Shown here: one piece after another, positions 38,312 to 47,812 of the stretch | How positions within the stretch are numbered: the stretch's first letter is position 1 | How the letters are laid out: each line of letters begins with the position of its first letter | Origin: an uncultured Gilliamella sp. | GTDB taxonomy: Bacteria > Pseudomonadota > Gammaproteobacteria > Enterobacterales > Orbaceae | Length of the DNA stretch: 55,058 nucleotides | Direction: 5' to 3' | Assembly: GCA_945271295.1 (NCBI GenBank) | Contig: CALYPG010000018.1 | Coordinates: 1-55,058, forward strand | Program-made: the position numbers and the translations under genes | Notes under the pieces: model-generated | What the model was told of the DNA's origin: nothing | The model's database searches: none | Seen by the model: the letters and a program-made list of their open reading frames with translations, nothing else

Positions 38312-38475
38312 TTTATTTTCCTCTCAAATTTTACTTTTTGTTAAGTCTGTACTTTGCTGCATAATTTTCAATTAATGGTCGAGCATTATACATTACTATC
38401 TACTTTGTTTGATTGTTAAAAAATATATTACCTTAAAATATTATCCTCTGAATTTTATTGATCAGACGACATAAA

Positions 38476-38709
38476 CTATACTTCAACTGAAATAACATCA
38501 AATAACTTGGTCAATTGATTTTGTAAGGTTGAAATTGATCTCTCTGTTGTTAATTCTATGGTTAGCGATAAAATTTGGTTTGTTGTTATTTGCATTTGCA
38601 TATTTTCAACATGTCCACCACGGTGACGAATAACCCGTAAAATGCGTTCAAGTATTCCTAATTTATCATTAGCTTTTATCGAAAGTTGATATTTACTTAT
38701 TTCGTGCAT
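38476..38709 (-). CDS. ilvM: Acetolactate synthase II small subunit
   Basis: IlvM is the ACT-domain regulatory subunit of acetohydroxyacid synthase II. At 77 aa it is a single ACT domain (YQLSIKANDKLGILERILRVIRHRGGHVENMQM), close to E. coli IlvM (87 aa). In E. coli this isozyme is insensitive to valine. It starts three bases after the ilvG stop. Confidence 0.93.
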   Translation of the reverse strand: MHEISKYQLSIKANDKLGILERILRVIRHRGGHVENMQMQITTNQILSLTIELTTERSISTLQNQLTKLFDVISVEV

Positions 38710-38712
38710 TAC

Positions 38713-40386
38713 TTATTCCTTACTATTTTTGTCTAGCATGTTTTCATTTGCAGCACCTGGTGGAACCAGTGGCCAAACATTTTCTAATTCATCAATACAA
38801 ACATGTAATAGGTAAGCGCTTGAAGAATTAAACATATTGTTTAATGCTGTTTCAATTTCAGATTTTTTGGTGATTTTTTGTCCTGATATATCAAATGCTT
38901 TTGCTAATGTTAAAAAGTCAGGATTGTCTGATAAGTTAGTTTCACTGTATCTTTCATTAAAAAATAATTCTTGCCATTGCCTAACCATACCTAAACGTTG
39001 ATTATCAATAAGTACAATTTTAATTGGTAATTTTTTGCGTTTAATGGTGGTAAGTTCTTGAACATTCATCATGAAAGAACCATCACCCGAAACACAAATC
39101 ACACAATCATTAGGCCTCGCCATTTGTGCGCCAATTGCTGCTGGCAAACCAAACCCCATTGTGCCAAGTCCACTGGATGTAATAAAATTTTGTGGATGTG
39201 TAAAGCTCATATGTTGGGCTGTCCACATTTGATGTTGGCCTACATCAGTAGTAACAATCGTAGTTGCTAATTTGCGTTCAGAAATCCTTTTTAATAATGC
39301 TGGAGCATAAATTGGCTCACCTGGATGATCGTAACGAATCGGATATTGTTTCTTGAGTTCGTTAATTTTGTGTTGCCATTCATTAATTGATACTGTTTGA
39401 TCAAGTTGTGGTAATACTTGTTTTATATCACCTTGTAATCCTAAATGAGTTTGTTTTAATTTATTGATTTCTGCTTGATCAATATCTATATGAATTACTT
39501 TTGCATTGCGCGCAAATTCATTAAGTTTACCGGTTACTCTATCATCGAAACGAACCCCTAAGGCAATCAATAAATCACACTCTTGCACTGCCAAATTTGC
39601 TGCTTTTGAACCATGCATGCCGATTAAGCCTAAATAATAAGGGTTGCTAAGTTCAGCAGAACCCAAACCCTTAAGTGTTGCTACACTAGGTATTTGTGTC
39701 AGCGCCATAAAATCTCTTAATTCTGCAATTGCCCCAGACAGTCCAACACCACCACCAATATATAACATGGGTTTGTTGGCTTCTTTAATCATTTTTTTTG
39801 CAAGTTGAATTTCATTAGGAGAGATAGGCGGTATTTCAGTTTTGTTAATGTGATTATGTGGAGTTGAAGTTAAGTATTGTTGGTAGTCGTGGTTTGCAAG
39901 CTGGATATCTTTTGGAACATCAATAAGAACCGGACCAGGCCTTCCCGAGTTGGCTAAATTAAATGCTTCCTCTAATATGTTGGGTAAATCTTGTGCTTGG
40001 TTAATTAAATAACTGTGTTTGGTACAAGCTAATGATAGTCCTAAAACATCCACTTCCTGAAATGCGTCAGTGCCAATTAAATTATTGGGAACTTGACCGG
40101 TTATGGCAATAATTGGAACAGAGTCTATTAAAGCATCAGCTAGTCCAGTGATAATATTAGTAGCACCAGGGCCTGAAGTAGCAATACAAACCCCTATTTT
40201 ACCTGTTGCCCGCGCATAGCCGATTGCTGCCATTGCCGCGCCTTGTTCATGACGGCAAAGTACATGTTCAATTCCACCATCGTAAAGCGCGTCATATAGA
40301 GGCATAATTTGTCCACCAGGATAACCAAAAACGGTGGAAATACCTTTTTCTTTTAACGTTTTTACAATCCACTGTGTTCCTAACAT
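38713..40386 (-). CDS. ilvG: Acetolactate synthase II large subunit
   Basis: IlvG is the thiamine-diphosphate catalytic subunit of acetohydroxyacid synthase II, making acetolactate or acetohydroxybutyrate. The catalytic Glu lies in [20 protein letters not shown], and the ThDP/Mg motif is [14 protein letters not shown]. The frame is intact over 557 aa, unlike E. coli K-12 where ilvG is frameshifted. It is preceded by an IlvL-type leader peptide and attenuator. GAGG lies upstream of the ATG at good spacing. Confidence 0.97.
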   Translation of the reverse strand: MLGTQWIVKTLKEKGISTVFGYPGGQIMPLYDALYDGGIEHVLCRHEQGAAMAAIGYARATGKIGVCIATSGPGATNIITGLADALIDSVPIIAITGQVPNNLIGTDAFQEVDVLGLSLACTKHSYLINQAQDLPNILEEAFNLANSGRPGPVLIDVPKDIQLANHDYQQYLTSTPHNHINKTEIPPISPNEIQLAKKMIKEANKPMLYIGGGVGLSGAIAELRDFMALTQIPSVATLKGLGSAELSNPYYLGLIGMHGSKAANLAVQECDLLIALGVRFDDRVTGKLNEFARNAKVIHIDIDQAEINKLKQTHLGLQGDIKQVLPQLDQTVSINEWQHKINELKKQYPIRYDHPGEPIYAPALLKRISERKLATTIVTTDVGQHQMWTAQHMSFTHPQNFITSSGLGTMGFGLPAAIGAQMARPNDCVICVSGDGSFMMNVQELTTIKRKKLPIKIVLIDNQRLGMVRQWQELFFNERYSETNLSDNPDFLTLAKAFDISGQKITKKSEIETALNNMFNSSSAYLLHVCIDELENVWPLVPPGAANENMLDKNSKE

Positions 40387-40422
40387 TCATTCCTCACTTA
40401 TTTTTTATTATTTATTAGCCAT

Positions 40423-40452
40423 AAAAAAACCCCCGCTTTTTGAGAGCGGGGG
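40423..40452 (-). terminator. ilvGMEDA attenuator terminator
   Basis: On the minus strand CCCCCGC (40452-40446) pairs with GCGGGGG (40436-40430) and is followed by seven T. It lies between the leader peptide and ilvG. A second GCGGGGG inside the last leader codons can pair with the first arm instead, forming an antiterminator. Confidence 0.9.
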
Positions 40453-40478
40453 TTGTTACGGATTAACATTTGGTTAAC

Positions 40479-40559
40479 TCAAAAACGCCCCCGCGCAGGA
40501 ATAATGACCACGCTGACAATAATAATGCTAATGAGAACGATCTTGAGTGAAAAATTCAT
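40479..40559 (-). CDS. ilvL: ilv operon leader peptide
   Basis: A 26-codon frame starting MNFSLKIVLISIII and ending PARGRF. Thirteen of its 26 residues are Ile, Val or Leu, as in E. coli IlvL, so ribosome stalling on scarce branched-chain aminoacyl-tRNA can sense their supply. It ends just before the terminator hairpin and is too short for ordinary gene finders. Regulation by attenuation is well known for this operon in enterobacteria; here the leader, terminator and alternative pairing are all visible. Confidence 0.9.
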   Translation of the reverse strand: MNFSLKIVLISIIIVSVVIIPARGRF

Positions 40560-40604
40560 AATAATAAATATTAACTTGTTGTAATGATAAAACTGTTTTT
40601 AAAC

Positions 40605-40632
40605 AACATACTCGTTTTTTAAAAAAGTGCAA
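40605..40632 (-). promoter_or_regulatory. Probable ilvLGMEDA promoter
   Basis: On the minus strand TTGCAC (40632-40627) and TATGTT (40610-40605) are separated by 16 bases, four of six matches each or better. RNA would start near 40598, about 40 bases before the leader ATG. Confidence 0.5.
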
Positions 40633-41081
40633 CTATTTTTTATTGCATATTGAATTGTTCTACAAACAAAGTCATAAAAAAATTAAGAAAATAGTTAATT
40701 GATGTGTCTTTGCGTAAAAAGATGCAATGATTATGACTATTTATTGCTGGTCTAGTTCTAATCAATTTGATACACTGACTTAAGGTGCAAGATTATGCAA
40801 CACCCATGGCTTTGGTATTTTATTCATTAATGACCCCACCAAGCCAATCAAGGAAAGCCACCTTTAATAACAATTTAATCTCTTCCTTTTTATTAACGTG
40901 ATAATAAAAAGATAGCATCAATAAAATAAGTTAATTCAAATATTTTATAATTATTTGAATTAATTATATATTTCAAGAAATTAAAATAAGTCTAGCATTA
41001 GGGTTTTGTAGTTAGTCAATTGTTTTTATTTAAGTTATATTGAATTTTCATAGAAATACATGTTTAACTTAGGAGAAAATT
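40633..41081. other. Intergenic region with a possible decayed reading frame
   Basis: About 450 bases upstream of both ilvL (minus) and the SDR gene (plus). On the minus strand, 40780-40863 looks like coding relics in two neighbouring frames (AFLDWLGG, then MNKIPKPWVLHNLAP to a stop at 40780), standing out by its higher G+C. The rest is AT-rich with no gene. Confidence 0.35.
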
Positions 41082-41969
41082 ATGAGTAAACAATCTTACA
41101 ATCCAGTGACTAAATATTATCATGATAAATTTAAAAAACAGAAACAAGCTGCCCCTGCTTTACAATGTGAAATGACTCCTCTTCCTGATTGTGGCGAAAA
41201 AAGTTATACCGGTCATCAACGTTTAGAAGGTCGTAAAATGCTAGTTACTGGTGGTGATTCAGGTATTGGTCGAGCTGCTGCAATTGCATATGCTAAAGAA
41301 GGTGCCGATGTGGCGATAAATTACCTTCCTTATGAACAAAAGGATGCTGAAGATGTGGCTAAAGTCATTGAAGCTGTTGGTCGCAAAGCCATATTAATTC
41401 CGGGTGATTTAAGTGATGAAGCTTTTTGTAAAAAATTAGTTGAAGAGGCACATCATAAACTTGGAGGCTTAGATAATTTGACATTAGTTGCTGGTAAGCA
41501 AACAGCAGTTGAAGATATTATGGAACTTACAACAGAGCAACTTAAAAAAACATTTGAAATTAATGTGTTTTCACTTTTCTGGGTAACGAAAGCTGCGCTA
41601 GGTTATTTAAAACCAGGTTCAACCATCATTACCACTTCATCAGTGCAAGCCTTTCAACCAGGTGCTAATTTACTAGATTATGCTTCAACTAAATCTGCAA
41701 TTATTGCCTTTACTCGTGGCTTAGCTAAACAATTAGGTCATAAAGGTATTCGTGTCAATTGTGTGGCGCCGGGACCTGTTTGGACTCCATTGCAAATTTG
41801 TGGTGGTCAACCAAGTGAAGTTATTCCTGAGTTTGGTAAACAAACACCATTAGAACGTGCAGGTCAACCTGTTGAACTTTCAGGGGTTTATGTGCATTTG
41901 GCATCGGAAGAATCTAGTTATACTACTGCCGAAACATATGGTGTTACTGGTGGTATGCATACCAATTAA
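41082..41969 (+). CDS. Short-chain dehydrogenase, YghA-like NADP(+)-dependent aldehyde reductase
   Basis: A classical SDR of 295 aa with an extended N-terminus (about 45 residues, [18 protein letters not shown]) typical of the YghA/YhdF/GsiB-linked group. The cofactor loop [10 protein letters not shown] is at 56-65; catalytic residues are Ser186/187, Tyr200 and Lys204 (YASTK). Such enzymes reduce aldehydes or oxidise alcohols; the physiological substrate is unsettled. An AGGAG site precedes the ATG. It is monocistronic. Confidence 0.87.
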   Translation: MSKQSYNPVTKYYHDKFKKQKQAAPALQCEMTPLPDCGEKSYTGHQRLEGRKMLVTGGDSGIGRAAAIAYAKEGADVAINYLPYEQKDAEDVAKVIEAVGRKAILIPGDLSDEAFCKKLVEEAHHKLGGLDNLTLVAGKQTAVEDIMELTTEQLKKTFEINVFSLFWVTKAALGYLKPGSTIITTSSVQAFQPGANLLDYASTKSAIIAFTRGLAKQLGHKGIRVNCVAPGPVWTPLQICGGQPSEVIPEFGKQTPLERAGQPVELSGVYVHLASEESSYTTAETYGVTGGMHTN

Positions 41970-42118
41970 TAATTTTCAATTGTGATAAAAGGGCTAATTT
42001 AGACAAGGATCTTTTATTACTATAACTTTTAGTCATAAATTTTAATTTTAACTTACGGCTATTATGGAATGATCATAATAGTATCTATACTAAACACCTA
42101 TCAAACAAGGGCAGAATA

Positions 42119-42646
42119 ATGAACATTTTTAGAATAATAATTTTAGCTATAATGGGATTTGTTTTAGTAAATTGTGATAATTCGAAATCTACAGTTAGTG
42201 ATATTAAACAAAAAGTTGAACAAACCGGTTCCGATGTTGGTGACAAAGCAAAGGATTTAATTGAACAAACAAAATTACAAAGTGAAGATGTACTAAACAA
42301 AATCAAAGAAGGTAATTATAGTCTTGCTCAAGATATGCTTATTAATGATGCAAAACTAAAATTGCCAAAGAGCATTGATGAAACTACAACATTGGTAGAT
42401 GTATCTAAAGAAAATGGCATAATTAGTTATAAATATGTTGTAAAAGGTGTAACGAAAGAGGCTTTACAAACTGAGAGTAATCAAAAATCGATATTTAATA
42501 ATTTACTTGCGCTTTATTGTGATAAAGACCTAAGTATGAAAACATTAAAACTCGTATTTCCAGATGGAGCCAGTCATAATTATTATATTAATGATGAAAA
42601 AGTCTTAACCATGAATCTAAAACCAAGTGATTGTAATGTAAAATAG
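42119..42646 (+). CDS. Predicted lipoprotein of unknown function (175 aa)
   Basis: A lipoprotein-type signal ends in LVNC (Cys19; Asp at +2 would favour inner-membrane retention in enterobacteria). Residues 25-65 form a charged, helical, coiled-coil-like stretch. The C-terminal half has the order LPKSIDETTTLVDVSKENGIISYKYVV, a Cys in LALYCDKD, FPDGASHNYYI and a final SDC. That two-cysteine pattern recurs in enterobacterial exported proteins of unknown function. It is monocistronic. I cannot give it a function. Confidence 0.65.
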   Translation: MNIFRIIILAIMGFVLVNCDNSKSTVSDIKQKVEQTGSDVGDKAKDLIEQTKLQSEDVLNKIKEGNYSLAQDMLINDAKLKLPKSIDETTTLVDVSKENGIISYKYVVKGVTKEALQTESNQKSIFNNLLALYCDKDLSMKTLKLVFPDGASHNYYINDEKVLTMNLKPSDCNVK

Positions 42647-42715
42647 CAGTATTGAGACTTTTGACTAATTATTTTATTTTCGAGTAGCTAAATATAGCTA
42701 GTTAAAATAGTTAAC

Positions 42716-42740
42716 AAAAAAGCAGGGCGTTAAGCCCTGT
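42716..42740 (-). terminator. Terminator of the downstream-facing MFS gene
   Basis: On the minus strand CAGGGC (42739-42734) and GCCCTG (42728-42723) with loop TTAAC (plus one C), followed by six or so T. It lies 16 bases after the MFS stop. Confidence 0.8.
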
Positions 42741-42755
42741 TTTAATTTGTTAATT

Positions 42756-43997
42756 TTATTCAAGTGCTTTACCTTTGGTTTCTGGGATTAAAAATAGGAA
42801 TGCTGCTGCTGATAATAGATAAGTTGCTGAGAGTAAAGCTAATGCATAACTAATTGAATAAATTGTTGCTAGATAGGCAATAAGCACTTGTGAAATACCA
42901 GCAATACCGCGTCCAACATTAAAAATAATATTTTCGGCACTTGAACGAGCATCAGTAGGGTAATGTTCTGCTAACAATGCTCCATAGCCACCCATCATAC
43001 CATTTACAAAAAAGCCGATTGCGGAACCGAATATAATTAACACCACCATGTCAGTTTGTTGAAAATAAAACCAAATTGATACAGCAGAGATTAATAAGAA
43101 CACAATATATGCTGGGCGACGACCAAATTTATCACATAACCATCCAAAAATTAAAATACCTAGTGACATGCCAATAGTGGTTGAAATTGTCCAATTCATG
43201 GTATTTTTAAAAGGAAGCTTAAGCTCAGTGGCAATCATATTTGGCATCCATACCATAAGGCCATAAAAACCGAAGTTTTGAACAGCACAAGCAATGGTTA
43301 AACCAATAGTAGTTGCTGTGGTTCTGGGATTTTTAAATAATTTATTAATGGCAATTTTATTTTTGTTTTGATCTTTTATATTTTGCCAAATTTCTGGTTC
43401 TTTTAGACCTTTTCGAGTCCAAGCCACAAACAGGGCAGGTAAGACACCCATAGCAAAGGCCCATCGCCAACCATGGATCTCACCAACGAAATTAACGGTT
43501 AATGCGGCTAAAATTATACCTACTTGGAAGCCCAGAGCGACAATTGAAGTGGCTCGTGACCGCTTGTTTTTGGGCCAACTTTCCGAAACCAGTGTCATTC
43601 CAATACCAAATTCGCCACCAAGGCCAAGACCACTTAAAAAACGAAAAACTAAAAAACATTCATAGTTAGGAGAGATAGCACATAAACCAGTAAACAGGGA
43701 AAAGATTAAAATCGTCCAAGAAAAAACTCTAACCCGCCCGTATTTATCGGCAAGTATTCCAAACAAGATGCCGCCAAGCACAGCACCTAATAAAGTGGCG
43801 GAAGTTAATGTACCGAGATCGGTTTTAGTCAGGTTAAAACTCACTGCAATTAGGTTAAAACAAACACCTAAAATCATCATATCCATGCCATCTAATGCAT
43901 AACCAACAGTGGATGCAAAAAGCGTTTTCTTTTGATATGGTGTCGCCCGCATGCTTTCACTTTCAGCTTGCTTAATTAAGTCTGCTTTAGTATTCAT
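42756..43997 (-). CDS. MFS transporter, metabolite:H+ symporter type
   Basis: A 413-aa protein with about 12 membrane helices. The conserved loop 2/3 motif is GILADKYGRVRVF, and RFLSGLGLGGEFGIGMTLVSESWP is typical of the metabolite:H+ / aromatic acid:H+ symporter groups; WLCDKFGRRP is the matching motif in the second half. It likely imports an organic acid, but the substrate cannot be read. It starts with a soluble N-terminal tail of about 23 residues. It is monocistronic with its own terminator. Confidence 0.85.
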   Translation of the reverse strand: MNTKADLIKQAESESMRATPYQKKTLFASTVGYALDGMDMMILGVCFNLIAVSFNLTKTDLGTLTSATLLGAVLGGILFGILADKYGRVRVFSWTILIFSLFTGLCAISPNYECFLVFRFLSGLGLGGEFGIGMTLVSESWPKNKRSRATSIVALGFQVGIILAALTVNFVGEIHGWRWAFAMGVLPALFVAWTRKGLKEPEIWQNIKDQNKNKIAINKLFKNPRTTATTIGLTIACAVQNFGFYGLMVWMPNMIATELKLPFKNTMNWTISTTIGMSLGILIFGWLCDKFGRRPAYIVFLLISAVSIWFYFQQTDMVVLIIFGSAIGFFVNGMMGGYGALLAEHYPTDARSSAENIIFNVGRGIAGISQVLIAYLATIYSISYALALLSATYLLSAAAFLFLIPETKGKALE

Positions 43998-44330
43998 GTT
44001 AACCTCAAGTTATTGATGATAAATAGTTGCTTAAAATTAGTATTTGTGGATGTTTAACTTAATAGTTAAACAGGAGGGATTTCAAAGCGGGAAAAGTATA
44101 TACTTAAATACTCCAAAAATCCAAATTAAAAGCAAAAAAGCGCTATTTTATTAGATAGATTATATGAGTGTTGATAACAATCATTTGATTTGTTTTTTGA
44201 AAACATAAGTAGACTAAGATAAAACAGATAACATGATTTAAGATTAATAAATTATCGAGATAATTATGTACTGTTATTAATTAGGTTAATTTTATCCGCC
44301 GATAATATTATCGGCGCAATGCAATTATAA
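43998..44330. other. Intergenic region between MFS gene and roxA
   Basis: AT-rich, with no gene. The part before the MFS ATG must hold its promoter; the roxA-proximal end holds a 20-base palindrome at 44297-44316. Confidence 0.4.
44297..44316. terminator. Perfect palindrome after roxA
   Basis: CGCCGATAATATTATCGGCG is a perfect 20-base dyad 15 bases after the roxA stop. Neither side has a good T-run, so it may be a weak terminator, an mRNA-stabilising hairpin or a protein site. Confidence 0.4.
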
Positions 44331-45440
44331 TTATTCAGTAAAATACCAATATCCTTTATTAACTAGATTTAGCATGATTTCAAGTGTTTTATCATCTGGT
44401 AATTGTTCATAGTGAAGTTCCTCACTTTCACATAAAAGATCGATAACAGGCATAGGTAGATCAATTTTTTCACCATGAATATAACCACAATCACCAATTT
44501 TAAGAATACGAATACTTGGCACACGGTATAATTTTGCCCCTGATTGTAACAATGATTTGAATTCACTATATGAATATGGTGGTTCGACCGGAACAATATT
44601 GAGCACATGCATGGGTAAGGTTATGTATTTACCAAACCAATCATTGAAAAGTGTTGGTGTTTTGATTAATTCAATCATTTGGTCTTGTAGTTTAGTTAAT
44701 TCATAAGCCTCAATTCGATAAGGGTCGCGAGGTAATTTTAAATCTGGGTCTTGATAAAAGATTCCACTTGGTAAAGTGTCGATAATATAATCAGCAAAAC
44801 CACTTATTAATTCTTGTGAGGTTTGTGTTCTAAATCCAACCGAATAACTCATCGATTCACCAATCGATACACCATTATGTGGGAATCCAATAGGAATATA
44901 TAAAATATCTCCAGCAGTGATTTCTTCATCAATAATTGGCTGATAGTTTTCAACATGCAACAATGCTTTATGAGCACTAAATTGTTTATAATTTGGGTTA
45001 CGATCACCTACTCGCCAACGCCGACAACCTTTACCTTGAATAATAAAAACATCGTAATTATCGATGTGTGGACCTACACCGGCCCCTTGTGTTGCATAGG
45101 AAATCATTAAATCTTCAAATTGCCATTGTGGAATGCATTTAAATGGTTCAACAAGGGTTGCTGCTTGCTCATGCCAATGATCTACAGCTTGAACTAGCAA
45201 AGTCCAGTGATCTTCACCTAAATTATTAAAATCAATAAATGGCCCAAATTTAGCATCCCAAATACCATTTTTATTTGACACAATGCGGCTTTCGATTTCT
45301 TCTTCCATAGCTAGCCCAGCTAGTTCATCTGGGGTAATTGGGTCAATAAAATGAGTAAAAGCATCACGTAATATAACAGGTTTTTTTTGCCAATAATTTG
45401 TTAAGAAATCATTCCAATCAATGGTTAATTTGTTGTGCAT
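44331..45440 (-). CDS. roxA: Ribosomal protein uL16 arginine 3-hydroxylase RoxA (YcfD)
   Basis: RoxA is a JmjC-type Fe(II)/2-oxoglutarate oxygenase that hydroxylates an arginine of ribosomal protein L16. The metal triad is visible: His125 and Asp127 in GPHIDNYD and His188 in GFPHNG, at nearly the E. coli numbering. LISGFADYI and the winged-helix-like C-terminal domain follow. Length 369 aa (E. coli 373). Its GGGGGAG ribosome-binding site lies inside the end of tatD, and the genes abut with no gap, so they are co-translated. Confidence 0.94.
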   Translation of the reverse strand: MHNKLTIDWNDFLTNYWQKKPVILRDAFTHFIDPITPDELAGLAMEEEIESRIVSNKNGIWDAKFGPFIDFNNLGEDHWTLLVQAVDHWHEQAATLVEPFKCIPQWQFEDLMISYATQGAGVGPHIDNYDVFIIQGKGCRRWRVGDRNPNYKQFSAHKALLHVENYQPIIDEEITAGDILYIPIGFPHNGVSIGESMSYSVGFRTQTSQELISGFADYIIDTLPSGIFYQDPDLKLPRDPYRIEAYELTKLQDQMIELIKTPTLFNDWFGKYITLPMHVLNIVPVEPPYSYSEFKSLLQSGAKLYRVPSIRILKIGDCGYIHGEKIDLPMPVIDLLCESEELHYEQLPDDKTLEIMLNLVNKGYWYFTE

Positions 45441-46217
45441 TTACTCTCCCCCTTTATACTTGAATAATTGATGAAAATTATTAGTGGTGTGTTGTGCAAG
45501 AGTTTCTAAGGAAATACCTTTCAAAATGGATAGATAATTAGCGACTTCACGTACATAAGCAGGTTGATTTTCTTTGCCTCGATAAGGGACTGGTGCTAGG
45601 TAAGGTGAATCTGTTTCAACTAAAATACGATCAAGCGGCACAAATTTGGCAACCTCTCTTATTGTTTCCGCATTCTTAAAAGTAATAATGCCTGAAAAAG
45701 AGATATAAAAACCTAAATCTAATAGTTGTTTGGCTGTATTAAGATCTTCAGTGAAACAGTGTAATACCCCTGAATAAGCATGTTGTTCTTTCAAAATTGT
45801 TAAGGTATCTTGCTTAGCATTGCGTGTATGAACTATTATCGGTTTACTTAATTTTCGACCTAATCGTATGTGTTCTTTAAAAATAAATTGTTGCTGTTCA
45901 ATATTATCTTGTTGGTAGTAGTAATCAAGACCCGTCTCACCAAGAGCTACAACATTTTGCTCTTGAGCTAATGCTTCAAAGCGTTGTGCATCATAAACTT
46001 CATCATCTAGATTAAGTGGATGTACACCACACGAGAAAGAACATTGGTTTTGATATGGTTTGAGCATATCTCTCATGGACTGGTATCCAGAAAGTGTTGT
46101 TGCCACGCTTAAACAATGTCTTACCTCATTGCAAGTAGCTTGTTGTAAAACATCATCAATAGATTTATTACTATAATCAAGACTATCTAAATGACAGTGG
46201 GAATCAATTAAAAACAT
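45441..46217 (-). CDS. TatD-family metal-dependent hydrolase (YcfH-like)
   Basis: A TatD-like deoxyribonuclease/hydrolase of 258 aa in the amidohydrolase superfamily. Metal ligands are in DSHCHLD (His7, His9), GETGLDYYY (Glu), VHTRNA and HCFT (His), and DSPYLAP (Asp). The substrate is not settled; relatives act as 3'-5' exonucleases or quality-control deacylases. It lies between lapB (13 bases) and roxA (no gap), so it is probably part of a lapA-lapB-tatD-roxA transcript. Confidence 0.9.
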   Translation of the reverse strand: MFLIDSHCHLDSLDYSNKSIDDVLQQATCNEVRHCLSVATTLSGYQSMRDMLKPYQNQCSFSCGVHPLNLDDEVYDAQRFEALAQEQNVVALGETGLDYYYQQDNIEQQQFIFKEHIRLGRKLSKPIIVHTRNAKQDTLTILKEQHAYSGVLHCFTEDLNTAKQLLDLGFYISFSGIITFKNAETIREVAKFVPLDRILVETDSPYLAPVPYRGKENQPAYVREVANYLSILKGISLETLAQHTTNNFHQLFKYKGGE

Positions 46218-46230
46218 AAATTACTCTTTT

Positions 46231-47409
46231 TTATTCATCTGAATGTTGTTCAAAATCACGCACAGGTTTAATACTTGACCAAGAACGGCAAGCTGGACAT
46301 AACCAATAGATAGAATTAACAGTAAAGCCACATTTTTTACATCGATAATTTGGCACCGCTTTAATTTGTTCTCCAACCATGTTGCGTAGTAGTAATAAAC
46401 TCTCTTTGGCTCTGCCTTCTTCAGCGTCAGCGACATGATAATCCATTAAGCGATAAAATCCTTTTAAATTAGGGTGTTTTAATAATTCTCGATACATATA
46501 ATATTGTGCTGCATCTAATCCTTTTTGTTTTTCAATAATATCAGCAAGCATTAATTCAGCCATATTGCCGGTATCTTGTTCCACACATAATTGTAAGAAT
46601 TGTTGAAACTCATCTTCTTTTTGGAGTTTTTGGTAACATTTTTTTAATAAAGGGAGTGCTTCACCAATAAAGGCTTTATCTTGTTGTAAAATTTGTTTAA
46701 AACACATAATAGCCTGTTCGGTTTTATCTTGTACCATTAGCACTCGACCTAGCATCAGAGAAGTTCGTGCACAGTTGGCATCGATGGCGGCTGATTTTTG
46801 CAATAAACTGTGTGCTTTTTCCAGATCTTCATTGGCAATTGCGAGAGAGGCAAGTTCACAATAAAATTGCGCAATATCTGTTTTATATCTAGTATTACCA
46901 AGTTTAACTAACCTAGTTGCTGCATTGATTGCATTTATCCATTCACTGGTTGATTGATAAATAATGATAAGTTGCTGTAAGGCAGATTGTTGAAAGTCTT
47001 CTTCATCAATGAGTTGTAAAAACATCTCTTCTGCGCGGTCATAAAAACCTGCCGCCATATAGTCGCGTCCAAGTTGTTGGATTGCCAGTAAGCGTTGTTC
47101 AAAGGTCAAAGAAGAACTTTCCATCAGAGCCTGATGAATACGGATGGCTCTATCAACTTCTCCCCTAGAACGGAATAAATTACCTAATGTAAGATGCGCT
47201 TCGAGTGTGCCTTCATCTTCTTTTAACATATCTAAGAAAAGATCAACCGCTTTATCTTTTTGATTAGATAAAAGGAAATTAAGCCCGTCAACATATTCGC
47301 GTGATAGTCGATTTGATTGATTAAAATATTTTTGTTTTGCATTCCTGTCCCCCATATACCAACCATAAGCGGCGGCAATTGGCAAAAGCAGAAATAACAG
47401 TTCAAACAT
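46231..47409 (-). CDS. lapB: Lipopolysaccharide assembly protein LapB (YciM)
   Basis: LapB tunes LPS synthesis by presenting LpxC to the FtsH protease. An N-terminal membrane anchor (residues 2-18) is followed by the tetratricopeptide repeats (about 35-340) and a C-terminal rubredoxin-like metal site: CKKCGF and CPACRSW supply two CxxC pairs. Length 392 aa (E. coli 389). It starts 12 bases after lapA, in the enterobacterial order pgpB-lapA-lapB, but pyrF does not follow. Confidence 0.95.
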   Translation of the reverse strand: MFELLFLLLPIAAAYGWYMGDRNAKQKYFNQSNRLSREYVDGLNFLLSNQKDKAVDLFLDMLKEDEGTLEAHLTLGNLFRSRGEVDRAIRIHQALMESSSLTFEQRLLAIQQLGRDYMAAGFYDRAEEMFLQLIDEEDFQQSALQQLIIIYQSTSEWINAINAATRLVKLGNTRYKTDIAQFYCELASLAIANEDLEKAHSLLQKSAAIDANCARTSLMLGRVLMVQDKTEQAIMCFKQILQQDKAFIGEALPLLKKCYQKLQKEDEFQQFLQLCVEQDTGNMAELMLADIIEKQKGLDAAQYYMYRELLKHPNLKGFYRLMDYHVADAEEGRAKESLLLLRNMVGEQIKAVPNYRCKKCGFTVNSIYWLCPACRSWSSIKPVRDFEQHSDE

Positions 47410-47421
47410 AGTTATTTATTC

Positions 47422-47727
47422 TTAATTAATTTGGGTTAAATTTATTTTTTGCTGTTCAGCCATATCCTCATCATATTTTTTCTGTAATTTATTTAGTTTC
47501 CGTTTGGTTGATGAATGTTGAAGTTTTAATTTTATAAAAAAGATACCAGTTAATATCCAACCAACCAGAAAGCCTGAACCAAATAAAATTGCCAGTAAAA
47601 CAGATAATCGTAATTCGGATTTAGCAAGCAGATAATTGAATGTGACAATTTGATCATTAGCCGATCCTAATGCAATAGATATCGCAAAGATGATAGCAAT
47701 GAATAAAAACAATATAACAAATTTCAT
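47422..47727 (-). CDS. lapA: Lipopolysaccharide assembly protein LapA (YciS)
   Basis: LapA is a small inner-membrane partner of LapB. Two membrane helices (about 3-20 and 42-68) precede a charged coiled-coil tail (QHSSTKRKLNKLQKKYDEDMAEQQK). Length 101 aa matches E. coli (102). An AAGGTC site precedes the ATG, and lapB follows 12 bases later. Confidence 0.93.
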   Translation of the reverse strand: MKFVILFLFIAIIFAISIALGSANDQIVTFNYLLAKSELRLSVLLAILFGSGFLVGWILTGIFFIKLKLQHSSTKRKLNKLQKKYDEDMAEQQKINLTQIN

Positions 47728-47812
47728 AATGTTGACCTTTTTGATTTTGTTTTTTTACTGAAACGTCTACTTAACCTGAAACTTCTTGACATAATTAAAC
47801 GTAATAAAAACA

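Noticed and set aside
38713-40386. Possible ilvG frameshift as in E. coli K-12
   Set aside because: The frame is continuous over 557 codons with all catalytic motifs.
40795-40830. 11-codon plus-strand ATG frame (MQHPWLWYFIH) with an AAGGTG before it
   Set aside because: It is too short to support alone and overlaps the minus-strand relic that explains the composition better.
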